This document shows positions 1 through 12,500 of a stretch of DNA of 64,000 nt, piece by piece; position 1 is the first letter of the stretch; each line of letters opens with the position of its first letter. Source of the DNA: Pagrus major (Eukaryota; Chordata; Actinopteri; Spariformes; Sparidae); NCBI RefSeq assembly GCF_040436345.1, contig NC_133223.1:8784847-8848846 (forward strand), written 5' to 3'. Made by a program: the position numbers and the translations under genes. Below the pieces are notes generated by a model. It saw only the letters and a list, made by a program, of their open reading frames with translations, made no database searches and was not told where the DNA came from.

Positions 1-460
1 AGATCTTAGAGTAAAAAAGGCCAAAGCTGGGACCAGCAGAAGTTCCTTTCTCCCAAAGGAAACACTGCTCCTGAACGCCTCATCAGTAGTCTTTTTCTCC
101 TCTAATTACGTGACTTTGTGACATCACACTACGTCACCTTGTTGCACTTTTGCATAATTCATGCCTAGCAGCTAGTTTGGCACATAAGAATTGATTCAGG
201 ACAGCTGGCGCAGGCGTGTGCAAGCTGACCAATCAGAGGAGACTTGGTGTTTGGGAGGGGGTCCTTGAAGAGACAGGAACTAAAACAGAGAGTTTCAGAC
301 AGAGGGGCAATACAGAGCTGCAGCACTGAACAGTATGAGAACACTGATGTGCTTTTAGAGCATTAAAGAATGTAAACCTGTTCCAGTAGTAAAAACTTAA
401 AAGTAGTAAACCAAAATAACATTATGAACCTGAACATGAGCAGAATATGCCTCCTTTAAA
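1..460. repeat. Fish interspersed repeat, MITE-like (by recognition)
   Basis: The text around 130-460 (TGACATCAC, ACCAATCAGAG, AAAGAGACAGGAACTAAAAC, ATTATGAACCTGAACATGAG) matches a short repeat I recall as common in perciform genomes. No coding capacity is seen. Classification is uncertain. Confidence 0.35.
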
Positions 461-782
461 ACTCGTAGACTTTTCCCCTCCTCTCTGAATCTTTGTCAAA
501 CATGTGCTGCAAATTGCAAGTGAGTCCTTTAAGTGTCATTGATCGAAGTCACAGATCGGCTTTTCTGCTTCCTTCATCACAGCTGTCAGCTGGGAGTGAG
601 TGCTGCTCAGTGTGTTTCAGGGTCAACGACTGAACCAATAACCAGAACATGGTGACATGGTGACATGACATGTAGCAGTCAGAAGCCAAATACAGTCAGG
701 ACGTACACTTTGTGTACAAGCACAAAAACCAGAGTGTGTTTGAGAAGAAAAAAGGCAAGCTGAACTTGTTCACTGAAGGTGG

Positions 783-870
783 TGACACTAAACAGAGTCT
801 GCACACTAGATGAACATTTATTACCTCCACATGCGACGTTTCAGGCTCATACCCTTCTTCAGACATGGAG
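783..870 (-). mobile_element. Penelope-like element 3'-end fragment
   Basis: Read on the minus strand this contains CTGAAGAAGGGTATGAGCCT followed by GAAACGTCG. The same CTGAAGAAGG...GAAACGTC arrangement occurs at 57,499-57,530, at the end of the Penelope-like element, so this is probably an isolated 3' remnant of the same class. Confidence 0.4.
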
Positions 871-1354
871 CACTATCAACTCTGTTGTTGTAGCTCTGAC
901 TTTTGCTTCGGTCCAGCACTTCTACAAACTTCATATTCAACTAAATGGCATCACAAGTTGAACTATGCTCTGTTGCATAAAGACAGAAAAGTCTTCAAAG
1001 GTATTGAATTCATCCTGCACATTAGCAGCAGCCAACATGAATTCATTAAACACTGCACTGCTTCATATTTTCTACTTCTGATATAAGATCCCCACAGATG
1101 TGTTACATTATGTTCAGACTGTGCTGGTCTTTAAATGTGTCTGTGGAAAACACTTATTTAGTTTTATTTTTTTACTCCACTTCATGAAGATGTCTGACTC
1201 AGTGATAATAGCCATTAAAGTAGTATTTTACTATTCATCCTGCTGTTTAACTTCCTATGTTAGAATTAGTTTGACACAAAATTGTACAGTTTTGAAGAGA
1301 ATTGACAGTGACAGTAAAGACAGTAACAAGAGGGCTGACAGGTGACTCACTTAC

Positions 1355-1600
1355 TTCAACAAGGCATCAGTCGTCCTGCGGGATCACTCCTCCATCACAC
1401 TCTGGCTCCGAGCAGCAGCAGGCGGAGCAGGACTCGCAGGAAGAAGCTGCCGTTTGAGAAAGTCGGAAAAATACGGTAAAACCCGCCGCTGACTGCATGT
1501 GTACAGGAGTCTGAGGCAGAGCAGGGTGGTGGATGTGTCCATCGTGAACCTGTCACACTGTCTCCACCCACCGGCCGTGCGCTGCATGTATCTGTATATT
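1355..1600 (-). other. CpG-rich block with a splice donor: possible first exon of an unseen downstream gene
   Basis: CpG density is far above the surroundings. On the minus strand an ATG-led open frame runs to a stop near 1,384, followed by a strong donor GAA|GTAAGTGAG with last exon base 1,355. It could be a promoter and first exon of a gene continuing left of the window. No protein family is recognised. Confidence 0.25.
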
Positions 1601-1840
1601 ATATCATAAAACAGGCTGCTGCTGAACCCGACACACCGCTGCAGCTTCCCACCTGGTGTGGATGCAACGATATATGTTAGTGTCTTGCTCCACCTTGTGC
1701 AATAAAGTTTTGGGTTTTTTTTAAATTGTTTTTTTGTTTTTTGATCAGCGTCTTTGCCTTTTAAAAAAAAAAGTGAAATTTTGTTTGTGTAATTGAAGCT
1801 GAAGTCTATTCCAGGTTAATCTATTCAGCAGTATAGTTTT

Positions 1841-2122
1841 AGAATCAGAATCAGAATCAGAATCAGCTTTATTGGCCAAGTATGTGAAACACAAACAAGG
1901 AATTTGACTTGGTTTTTCTTCGCACACGATGTACATAGACGTAAACATGAACATAAACAAACATAACAACATTCAACTAGAAGGAACAAGAACAACAAAG
2001 AACAGTAAGTTAAAAAGTGTTCAGAAGTCCGGTCTATTATAAATATATAAATATATATTTAAGTATATATATATTATATTATTTACAGTGAGGATATATG
2101 TTGTTCAATTATGTACAGGTAG

Positions 2123-2189
<67 letters not shown>

Positions 2190-3331
2190 GCAATTTGGTC
2201 TGTAAATGTAAAGACTGTGAGTGGATGCTTTGGAGTCAGGGGGTTACTGACACTGGGTGACTGATCAAGTGTTCATCAGTGCGACGGCCTGGGGGAAGAA
2301 ACTGTTCTTGTGTCTGGTTGTTTTGGCGAACAGTGTTCTGTAGCGCCTGCCGGAGTGGAGAAGTTCAAACAGATTGTGTCCAGGGTGTGATGGGTCTGCA
2401 GAGATGTTTCCTGCCCGTTTCCTGACTCTGGATGAGTATAGGGCCTGGATGGTGGGCAGTTTAGCACCAATGATTTTTTCTGCAGTCCTTATTGTCCGAG
2501 TCAGTCTTTTCCTGTCCTGTTTGGTGGCTGATCCAAACCGCAGAGAACAGACTGAACTATTGCTGTGTAGAACTGGATCAGCAGCTCCTGGGGCAGGTTG
2601 AACTTCCTGAGCTGATGCAGGAAGTACATCCTCTGCTGGGCCTTTTTGATTATGGAGTCTACGTTGGGAGTCCACTTTAGGTCCTGGGAGATGGAAGATC
2701 CCAGAAACCTGAAGGTTTCCACAGCAGACACGGAGTTATTTAAAATGATGATGGGGGTCAGTGTAGGGGGGCTACTCCTGAAGTCCACTGTCATCTCCAC
2801 AGTTTTGAGCGTGTTCAGCTCCAAATTGTTCTGACCACACCAGAGGGCCAGCTGTTCCACCTCCCGTCTGTAAGCAGACTCGTCACCGTCCCGGATGAGG
2901 CCGATGACCGTCGTGTCGTCTGCAAACTTCAGGAGTTTGACAGATGGGTCTCTCGAGGTGCAGTCGTTGGTATATAGGGAGAAGAGCAGTGGGGAGAGCA
3001 CACATCCGGGGGCGCCTGTGCTGATTGACCGGGTGCTGGATGTGATTTTCCCCAACCTCACCTGCTGCCTCCTGTCTGTCAGGAAGTTTGTGATCCACTG
3101 ACAGGTGGAGGCTGGGACGGTGAGCTGGGTGAGTTTGGAGTGGAGGATGTCTGGGATGATGGTGTTGAACGCCGAGCTGAAGTCCACAAACAGGATCCTA
3201 GCGTATGTCCCTGGGGAGTCAAGGTGTTGCAGGATGTAGTGCAGTCCCATGTTGATTGCATCATCCACTGACCTGTTTGCCCGGTATGCGAACTGCAGGG
3301 GGTCCAGCAGGGGGCCTGTGATGTCCTTCAG
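1841..3331 (-). mobile_element. L2-type LINE, 5'-truncated, reverse transcriptase pseudogene
   Basis: The minus strand encodes a non-LTR reverse transcriptase fragment with LFVDFSSAFNTI, TGAPGCVLSPLLF and the catalytic LLKFADDTTV, then a C-terminal domain (RLTRTIRTAEKIIGA). The conserved GAPQGC motif lacks its glutamine. The frame breaks near 2,520-2,560. The 3' end is an AATAAAGCTGATTCTG tail with (GATTCT)n at 1,841-1,866, and an (AT)n tract sits inside at about 2,130-2,185. The 5' end stops abruptly at 3,331. It is a dead copy lacking endonuclease and ORF1. Confidence 0.8.
2127..2185. repeat. (AT)n microsatellite
   Basis: About 29 AT dinucleotides, within the 3' part of the L2 copy. Confidence 0.95.
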
Positions 3332-3770
3332 GTTTAGTTTAGTTTAGTTTTTATTTTCCGACTTATAAAAATGCAAATACACTGGTAGATAGACAATAAA
3401 TTAACTTAATGCTTTCTAGCTTCAGAAAAACAAGTCAAACAAACAAACAAACAAACAAACAAAAACAGGACCGAAAAGGTGTAGGCTGAAGCCTTAGCTT
3501 AGTACACCTACCCTTTTAACAGTGATTATATTTTGTCAGCTGCCTTTAAATTATACAGAGCATTAAAAGAAAGTAACAGCAACTAAGAATATGCACATTT
3601 TTAAATACAAAACTAATTTTATGTACACCCAGGTGTTCATACTTCTGTTTTATATTTGTTAATCATCTTGTGTTTAAATCGTTTTTTAATCTATTGTGTA
3701 TTACACTCTTTCATTTCCGTTTCTAAACTTCTAAAGGTTAATACAATAAAACATTTTCACATAAGAAAAC
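3332..3770. repeat. Unclassified retroelement-like 3' fragment
   Basis: Starts with GTTTAGTTTAGTTTAG (a simple tail on the reverse strand), followed by an AT-rich stretch, a (CAAA)n tract at about 3,436-3,464 and the segment AAAAGGTGTAGGCTGAAGCC, which I recall from fish LINE 3' regions. It abuts the truncated L2 with no gap. Confidence 0.3.
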
Positions 3771-5077
3771 CAGAAGACCAGTTGGAGAATTCATAATACT
3801 CAATAATAAAGGATTTAAATGCTAATAAAGATTTACAGTATTTAACAGGGATCCTGTAGTAAGGAAATGTGTCTCCCTCTGCTGGATAAAGACTGTAACT
3901 ACAGTTTCAGCGGACGTGGTGGTACAGGTCAGGAATGTGTCATGCTCCTGCATTTTAGTTTTATTGTATGTGTTTAATGTGTTTTCTTGGTATTTTGGTG
4001 CCCTATGCCAGTGTTCTGTTTTCCCTCCTGTTTTCTTCACCAGCCTGAGTTTTCCCTCCACACCAGTCTGGGATCAGGTGAATTAGTCCAGCTCTGTTAC
4101 CTGGGGTCTTCTGCTTTTCCTCCACACCTGCACTGCATCTCCCTCATTAGACCTTCCCTGTTTCTGGTGTTTTTCCATTCATTTCCCTTTACCTGCGTTT
4201 CTCTGCCTCACTCCACCTGCAACTCATCCTCTCGTTAGTTTAGTTTCTAATTAAGTCCAGTCTTTTGTTCAGTCATCTGTTCAGTTTCTGTGATCCTGCT
4301 GTCCTGTTTCCCTGGTGTTCCTCCATGTTTGCCTATTCCTGGTGTTGCTATTCTATTAAACCTCATCCACTGCATTTCCCACCTGCCGTCTCATGCATTT
4401 GGGTCCACCTTCCCTTCTTCACCGCCGCACCCCAGAGGTAAAGATAATAATAGTTGTATAACGTGTGCTGGGAAAACAGTGGTTCCCTGCTTTGTTCTGT
4501 TGTGCTCATGTTTATGACAGTGTGTGAAACAACTGTGATTTCTGCAGTACAGAGACAGAGAAGTTTCTCTGTCACATTCATAGTCCATCACTACAGCCCA
4601 GACTGAAAAAGACTTGACAACTCAATCAACATGACTTTATTTATGTATATTACCAAAGCATATAATAATGTATAAAGATGATAGTAAGCACAACACACCA
4701 GATACCATATCATTTACTTTTCTTTTTAAAAACACGTAGGCCTCCTTCATTCTGATGTTGGTGACAGGAGCTAAATTTGTCAAGTCTTTGAAACAGAACA
4801 ACAAAAAAGTCTAGTGGAAAAGAAATTAAACTCAAATATAGGCTTTTTACAGTCGCTCACCCCTTTACTAAAAATAATTACATGGCTTTTTTCTCTTTTT
4901 TTTTTCCTTTTTATGTTTTATATATTTACGGACCTTTATTTCTGTTTTTTGTACGAAGGAACCTACAACCTCTTCATTAACATTTACTTTTTATGCCTAA
5001 ATAAACAAACTGTCTTTGTTTTCATGACTGAATAAACTGAATAAACAAACTGACCTTAAAGGACAACACAATTTATA
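3771..5077. other. Non-coding spacer downstream of gene A
   Basis: 3,990-4,430 is pyrimidine-rich on the plus strand and 4,880-4,920 T-rich. I see no splice-bounded exon or recognisable family. It may contain old repeats. Confidence 0.4.
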
Positions 5078-5164
5078 CTGTTTTACTTTGTTTATATGTG
5101 GCGGACCCTGCCACCAGCTTGTTTATTCGGTTGTGGAGTTTTTGTATTATTTCCTCATTAATAT
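5078..5164 (+). repeat. Dispersed repeat copy 1 (short form)
   Basis: Shares CTGTTTTACTTTGTTTATAT and GTGGCGGACCCTGCCACC at its left, and GAGTTTTTGTATTATTTCC at its right, with the copy at 5,748-5,894. Its middle is about 60 bp shorter. Confidence 0.8.
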
Positions 5165-5747
5165 CTAAAATATTAAAATTCTGAGTTTAAATTTCTTCTC
5201 CAAAACTACAGAGTGACCCTTTAAAGCCACTGTTTTAAGCCATTTTTTTTTTTTACAGAACAACATACACTAAACACACATGACTGCTGTGTGTTTATAG
5301 ATTATACTGTACAGTGGGAGTTACACATAAATGGGTAGCCTCCAACAGATGCCGCACCTCTGACAAACACATTTCAGAATAAAAGTTCACAACGAAGCAA
5401 TAAATACAAGGATGGAGCTGCAAATCGTGCCTGTGAGAAGTCTCTGCCTCACCCTCCTCCCTAGGTGCTGCTGGGATCAGCACCCTGGACAGTGGTCATG
5501 ATATGTTCAGAATGATGAACCTGAGCTGAACAGGAAGCAGGATGGCACTAAACACTGCAGGCTGACCAGCTGATATTTACAACAGTTGAACAGATAATAA
5601 GCTTATAAGAAAAAAGTTTCACCTCATCTCAGCCTTGTTATACTACACTCCCAGGGATACAGATCCCGTTGGGTAAATAAATCATGTATCTCTGTCTATA
5701 AATCAAAATAATAATAATAATAATAATTTCAATTGTTAAATTCAGTC

Positions 5748-5894
5748 CTGTTTTACTTTGTTTATATGTGGCGGACCCTGCCACCTTTCTAGCTTCAACA
5801 GTGTTCTGGGACCTTATTTTCCTCTGAGAGTAGCTTATGGGAAAAAATAGTATATAGAGTTAATAGAGTTTTTGTATTATTTCCTCATTAATAT
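5748..5894 (+). repeat. Dispersed repeat copy 2 (long form)
   Basis: Same ends and orientation as 5,078-5,164, with a longer interior (TTTCTAGCTTCAACAGTG onward). No open frame. A short (AAT)n lies just before it. Confidence 0.8.
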
Positions 5895-6345
5895 TGTAAA
5901 TAGCAACTTACCACCAAAGTTGCTGAAATAATACAGAGGACATGACTTCATATCTGTTTTACAGATTTCATTTCAGTGTGTGTTTCAAAGGACAGAAGCT
6001 GGTGAACATGCAGGTATGAATGATAAGAGGAGGTTGCCTGCCCCAACTATTCAGATCATAGCCCTGCTCACACTGCTACTAGATCTGAACAAGATCTCAC
6101 ATTTCTTTGCTTCCGCTAGATGTTTCATGGAGCACGCACATACTATATTCATTTATCACTTAGTTACACTAAAATGACCCTGAGGCTGGTCATCTGACAG
6201 TCAGTCTAAATACCTGACATATACATTTAACTGATGCCTGTGATTATTCCCACATATCTGTATAAAGGGTATGACAGGACTGGGACACATGCTACTGTAC
6301 ATATCTTTCACTCCAGCAAGTGTCTAAGTTGAGTCCATTAGGGTT

Positions 6346-6594
6346 TCAGATAATCGCAGACTGTGAACATTTTTTAGCAGGTGTGGCCGGCATCAGGAAT
6401 CGTACTCTCTTCCAGAAGCGTGAGTTCGATGCGGCAGCACCCCGCGAACCCTCTGGCCACCTGATGGGGGCGCTCTTGCGGATCAGGTGCTGCAAGCCAG
6501 GGGGAAGGTGTGTGTACCCCTCTGGTCCAGTGTCCCCAAGCTGTATCAGAATCACACTCATCTCCCTCTGGACCAGCGCATGGTGGAGCCCCAA
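6346..6594 (-). CDS. Gene A last coding exon: TIR part 3 (box 3) and stop
   Basis: The acceptor TTTTGCAG is followed by [19 protein letters not shown], then the helix and box 3 [11 protein letters not shown] short tail ends in a TGA stop (6346-6348). Confidence 0.9.
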   Translation of the reverse strand: MGLHHALVQREMSVILIQLGDTGPEGYTHLPPGLQHLIRKSAPIRWPEGSRGAAASNSRFWKRVRFLMPATPAKKCSQSAII

Positions 6595-9500
6595 CTGCAA
6601 AATGATCAATAGCAGTTGTTGTTTAGCCTTCATTTCTAAAAATACAACTTCATCATCTCATGTCAGGTCATGACAGGTATAGATTGTGGTGTGAACAGTG
6701 TGGACCAAAGCTGCAACTGAACTGTTTCTGCCAACATTTATGTCTGTTATGTTTATGTCTATAAGTGGGCTACTGTTGGAGAGTGGACGATAGAGATTTA
6801 GAAGAGTCAAGGTGTGTATTATTAAAGATAAGCCTGTCTCAGACTGAGCCAGTGCTGGACAACACTGTCTGACAATGTGCCGCTATGAACTGACTACAAT
6901 AGAGAAAGAGAGAATAATGGGATGTACCACCTGAGCCCTAAGCTATTACTGCTTTAATAATGCATTCATGTTGGCACAGCGGGGAAGGATACATTTCAGA
7001 GTATCAGCAAGTCCTGAGTCCTTCTCAGTATTTATTACTTTTATGTAAAAAGTGTTCAAGTAAACTTCAGTTTTATTCAAAACTAAGACAGTTTGCAGCC
7101 AACAACAAAAAATCTAATTACTCCTACCTGCCAGTCAAACCCTTCTATCATTGAGATTTGGGGCGAGACTGGATGTTGGTCAGTGATGTCAGACCCAGAT
7201 CCTGAACCCGGGGTGAGGATGACCATCAGCCTCCTGCTCTGCTTCATGCGGTCCTCCACCAGCTCCAGACGGTCTGTGTGTGGGGTCAGAAAAAATTCTT
7301 ACAAATATTGCAAAGTACCTTTCGGAGTGGTTCGCCATGTTGGATCTTTACTTTGATTTAGATTTTTTTAATTTGTACATATCGCCTGTATGTCAGAGTC
7401 CTGTGAATTAACACTAAAACCACAATCTAAAGACAAAGAAAAGATGAGAAGAGGAAGGGTGTGACAGTGAAGGGTAAAATGCAATAAAGAAACTGCAATG
7501 ACTTTATTCCTATGACATCATAATGCAAATGCAATCCGTGTGCAAGAAAAATCAAACAAAATCAAACAAAACTCAAATATAGGATTAATGTCCGACCTTC
7601 CCCGGGTATGTCATCCCTCCCATGGATGAACAGTTGATATCCACACTTCTCCTCGAGGACAGAGGGCAGATAGTTTGTGATGAACTGACAGAGTGTGTCC
7701 TCAGTGGCTTTGTCCATGCTCTGCATTTGATAGACCACGTAGGCATCGTACATACTCGCATCTGGGAAATACAAGAAAATGTGTTTGATTAATGGACGTG
7801 GACATTTTATTCCTTCACTTTAAAGTCCATTCTAAGTGTTTGTGCACTGGAGGCTTCAAGTTTCCAAAGTAATCCAAATGTTCAGAAGGCCTGAGATTCT
7901 AAACTGATTTGGAAAGATGTTATTTACACCCTTTTTAATGCAAAAATGGCCAGTGTAGTTCTGAGCAAAAAGTGTTTGAAGTAGGTACACAAGCGTGACC
8001 GTGCAGTGAGGGTGTAAATATTTTCTTTTCAAATTACTTTGGGATCATCCAGAGACTTGGATTAGACATGATGAGCTGTATGGAGCCATTTTTTATTTGC
8101 TTTGCTTTTACTAGCTTGTTTTGTTCAAGCAATAGTTCAAACCTCGAACTATTAAAAAGAGAAGGAAAAGCAGCATATCTTCACATTTGTGAAGCTGGAG
8201 CCATGAAATGTTTCGACATGGAAAATGAGACAATGAGACAATTACCCAATTAGCCAATGTATTTTCTGTTAAGTGACTAATTGATTAATTGACTAATTAT
8301 TTCAGCTGTACTTGTATAAACTGTTTGCTCATTTAGTTTCTAAGAAAACCTCACATAAGATCTTCGTACGTTTTGTGAGCCAAAAGTTTGGTTTTTGAAA
8401 AGTAAGTATTAACCAAAGCGGTCAGATAATTGCAGTGAAGTAAAAATAATAATACCTCCCTGTGATATGCAGTGGGGGAGAAGTAGAACATGAAAAGAAA
8501 ATATTCAAGCAAAGTATCTCAAATTTGTACGCATGTGTTCCATGTTAGTTTGCTCTGACTGTAGTCTAGTAACCACACCCTGCCTCGTACGGTTGATGGA
8601 TGTGATTGTGTGACTCATGAACCTAAACATTAGTGTGGAAGAAAGAGTTCATGGAAAACCCAGCAGTGCCTCTGGTGAAAGTACTAAAAAGCCTGGGCTG
8701 CAGTTTGTTATAGTTTTATCTGAACACAATTAAAACTCACTCATCTGTTGTTTTTGTGGATCAGTGGCCAACACATGCAAAGAGAGAGAGAGATGTTTCT
8801 TTGTCTAATGGTCTGACAAACATGAAAAAAATACATCGAAAATGGTCTTCCCTGGTTAAACAAACTGACTCATAATGAGTTCATGGTCGTAGTTATGACG
8901 TCTGTCTCATTTTTTTTTTACTTCTACTGGCTCCATAACAAGGATGGGAGAGGAAATCAAAGCAGTCAGAGTGAAGGGGCATTACAATGAGTAACAATTT
9001 ATGAGAAGTAACTCATGAGCAACATTTCCAAAACATGTGGCAGGAATTAGGTTTCTGGGAATATACGCATTAACATCTTTCAGTTGTAAACAGAGAAGGT
9101 ACTATGGCTGACTGATGGCCACAGAGGATCACAGAGGAGCCAAAGCGTTGATGACACAAATCTCAACAACACGTTGTCCAGCCTGCCGTGTTCAAAACAG
9201 ACACGTTACACCCAAAATCTGTACAGGCAAGACAAAAAAACAGCCCCGCGAACAACATGGCTGCATGTCTGTATGTGTGCAGAAAGAGCAGCATGTTCCA
9301 GCTTTATTACACATCTCTGGTTTACAGTTCCTTCTGACATAACTCATTTGACTTTTTCACACGTTTTGTAATTTATGAAACATTAAGAGTTCATTTGAAA
9401 AACACATGAACTTTCTGTTCCATTTTTAAAATTAATAAACAACACCTATTTGACATTCCCTTGAGATCACATAAAACAAACATGATTTGAAAACTAACAT

Positions 9501-12500
9501 CATTCTCATATCTGTGAGTTAATGCAATGAGTGTACAATCAGCTCAGAGCGACCTGTATTTATTCTTAGGTGGCGACCTCTAGTGGTCGTGGTAATTATG
9601 AGAGGAGCAAAGGAGGAAATCAGGTGACGTAATACAACAGTGACAAAGTCAGCACAAGAACAGGGCTGGGACTGGTGGTTCAGACAAACAATAACAGGAC
9701 CTTCACTCAAAAGACCGCTGTTTGTATCCTGCCCGACACACAACGTCATTGGTGGAGTCTTTTAACTGAAGTAATCCACTTAAACTATGTCATGTAACTT
9801 TACGTTACTAACTTAGCTTACTTATTTTAACACAAACCATGATTTTCTTCCTAAACCTAACCAATTAACCAAAGTGCAACCGTTTCTCAACGTTAACCAT
9901 GTGATGATGAAGGTCCGGTCTGTCTGTCACATGTTGTAGTAGGCCTATTTGTGTCATTGTACTGTCCAATATGTCGTTTGGAAGAGTCATTGGCAATCAA
10001 CTTATGCAGCTATTTAGGTACAAGAATGTGTTGCTATTATCCAAACAAAGTCGGAGCAGCAGGACTGGAGATATCATCTTATTCATTCCTCTAATTATTC
10101 TTCTATATCAATTCCTGTTGCTTGTCAAAACCAGGTTCCTATTACCCACAATGTAACTCCAACAATTTTGTGATTTGGGTGTGTTAGCAGCTAATGCAGC
10201 CTCAAGTTTCTAGCCTCAATCTAAGATGAGAAGCAGATTATGGAGGTCTGGAAGCGTTAGTCCACACATTCAGATTGTTATTAGTTTCAAACTTGTAATT
10301 TGACTCAAGTGACATCACTTGAGGTCATTCATCAGAGTTTACAGGTCTTGGGGAGTACTGGTGCAAACAGACTTGGATGTGTAAAATATGCAGAGTTCCC
10401 CTTGAAGTAGTAGACCAAAGCAGGGGGTAACAGCGAGCCTGGAAAGAAATACCCACACGCACTTCTAAAGCGGTCTAATTAAAGCTGTGGTTTGTAAGAC
10501 TGTAGATACAAGCAAAGGCAAGCTACAAAGTATCCAACAGAAAAACACTTCAACGCTCACTGCCTGACTTCACCGGCACAGACTGTCCTCACTGGCCAGC
10601 AGGGAGATGTGTTAGCGGCTAGTTTGCTACGTTCAACAAGCTCTCTTTGCGTTCAAGTCTTTTTTAGTCTGATAGATAAATAAAACAACTCTGTTAAATG
10701 CTACAATCAAATAAACACAAGCAAAACAGCAGTCACAAATGTACCTGAGTCCATAAAGGCTGCCTGACGCAACAGTTACTCCTTACTGCTGTAGCTGTGT
10801 GCTGCTTAAGTAAACTAACTAAACCCCCATCCTCTGACTTCTAAATTCTTCCTTTGCAGATTCGAAAGTTCTTGTCTTTCTTACCTTTTGTCTGACTTCT
10901 TAGTGGGAAGTACTTTCTGAAGAAGAGAGTCAGGTCGATAGCGAAGCACTTGATCAGCACGGTGGTAAACACCAAGAACAACAACACACACACTCCTCGG
11001 ATGACAAGTGGAATGATTGACTCTGGAAACAAACACAAAATCAACGTCTGAAATAAAATGTTTCTATGAATCACTGAATAACAGGCATTATATCATTTTA
11101 GCCATGGACAATATTGAATGATCGTGTCACTAACCTCTGCGTTTAAGCTTGAATTGTTTGACTATCTTAGGGTCGTAAAAGCCCTGGCCGATGCATTTCA
11201 ATTCAGTCTGGAAATCTATAGCAGACACTCTCTCAATCGTCAGGACTGCAGTGGAGTAGGTATTGTTAATTTCTTCATTGACTCTAATAAAAGATGTAAA
11301 ATAAAACAAAATAAAACAAATAAGCACGATTTGGTTCATTACAGAAACAGTGACATTTATTATCGTAGATTAAAGAGACTGAGGAGAATCTGACTGCCAA
11401 AAGAAATGCACAAAAAATACATTTAAATTTAATTATTTTAGAGTTGCTGAAAGGTTTATAGCCCTTCCAGTGGTTCTAGACATATGAAGCTCGGTCAGAT
11501 GGTTGGACAGCCTTCAAAAATATGTCATCACTGCAGGACTCCACTGGCACGATTGGAACAGACAGTTATGCTTCCTTAAAGATATATTTAAATGACCAGC
11601 CAGCGTCACAGGTCAGTGGAAAATTGTAGCTTAAGGTAAAATGTCACAACAACTTCTGTGTGGATTGCATCAAATTTTGCACAAACAAATAGTAATAACA
11701 AAGTTTAATCCTTTGACTTCTTTGACAGTCTGGCGCCATTATTGTTTTATTATTGTTTGTCCAGGACTGTTGTTACCAGCAGACAACTCATACTGAAGTA
11801 AACTGAAGGGATACGTCTTCTCTGCATCACTGTCGATCCATTACTGTCACCTCCATCTATCCTCCATACGACCCTTGAATAAACATTGTTTAAATCAACA
11901 TTATGTCCGATACTCAATGTAGTCTAATATTCTCCAGTATTATTTTAATCAAACTAGAGATAAAGGATAAAGAGAAATGGGAAAGGCTGTTTGTGGTTTG
12001 TGACATTTTAAGAATAACGCATTAAGCAGAATTACTTTTTAAAATGAACAGATTAATGTTAGCAGCTACTGTCTGTATGCTTTAACAAGCAGAAGAGCGC
12101 TTAACTGTAATAATGAAAAATAAACAGAATAAATGCAGTACAGTAGACAGAAATGTTGCTGAAGTCGTCCGCTGTGTTGGCTGCGGTGGTTTGCGTGACC
12201 AGGGGAACGCTGGTCTGTCAGCTGTTAGCCGGCTGGCTAAACAGCTCCTCAACTAAAAAAAAATCTGGGTGCATATTTGAAAGGTTCACAATTGATTTCT
12301 CGCATAAAATAATCTCAGAAGTTGTTACAGATAGTTAGATAAAGTTAGAGATAAAATATATAGGAAAATTGTAACCAAAACTCTAGCGTGGTACTTGAAC
12401 TGTCAGCCTCGCAGCCTGCCATTGGACAGTTGGCGGCTGAGTATCTGCAGTAAGCTCCCGCCGCATTCTCAGAAATTCTTGCCAATGTAGTCTACATCTG

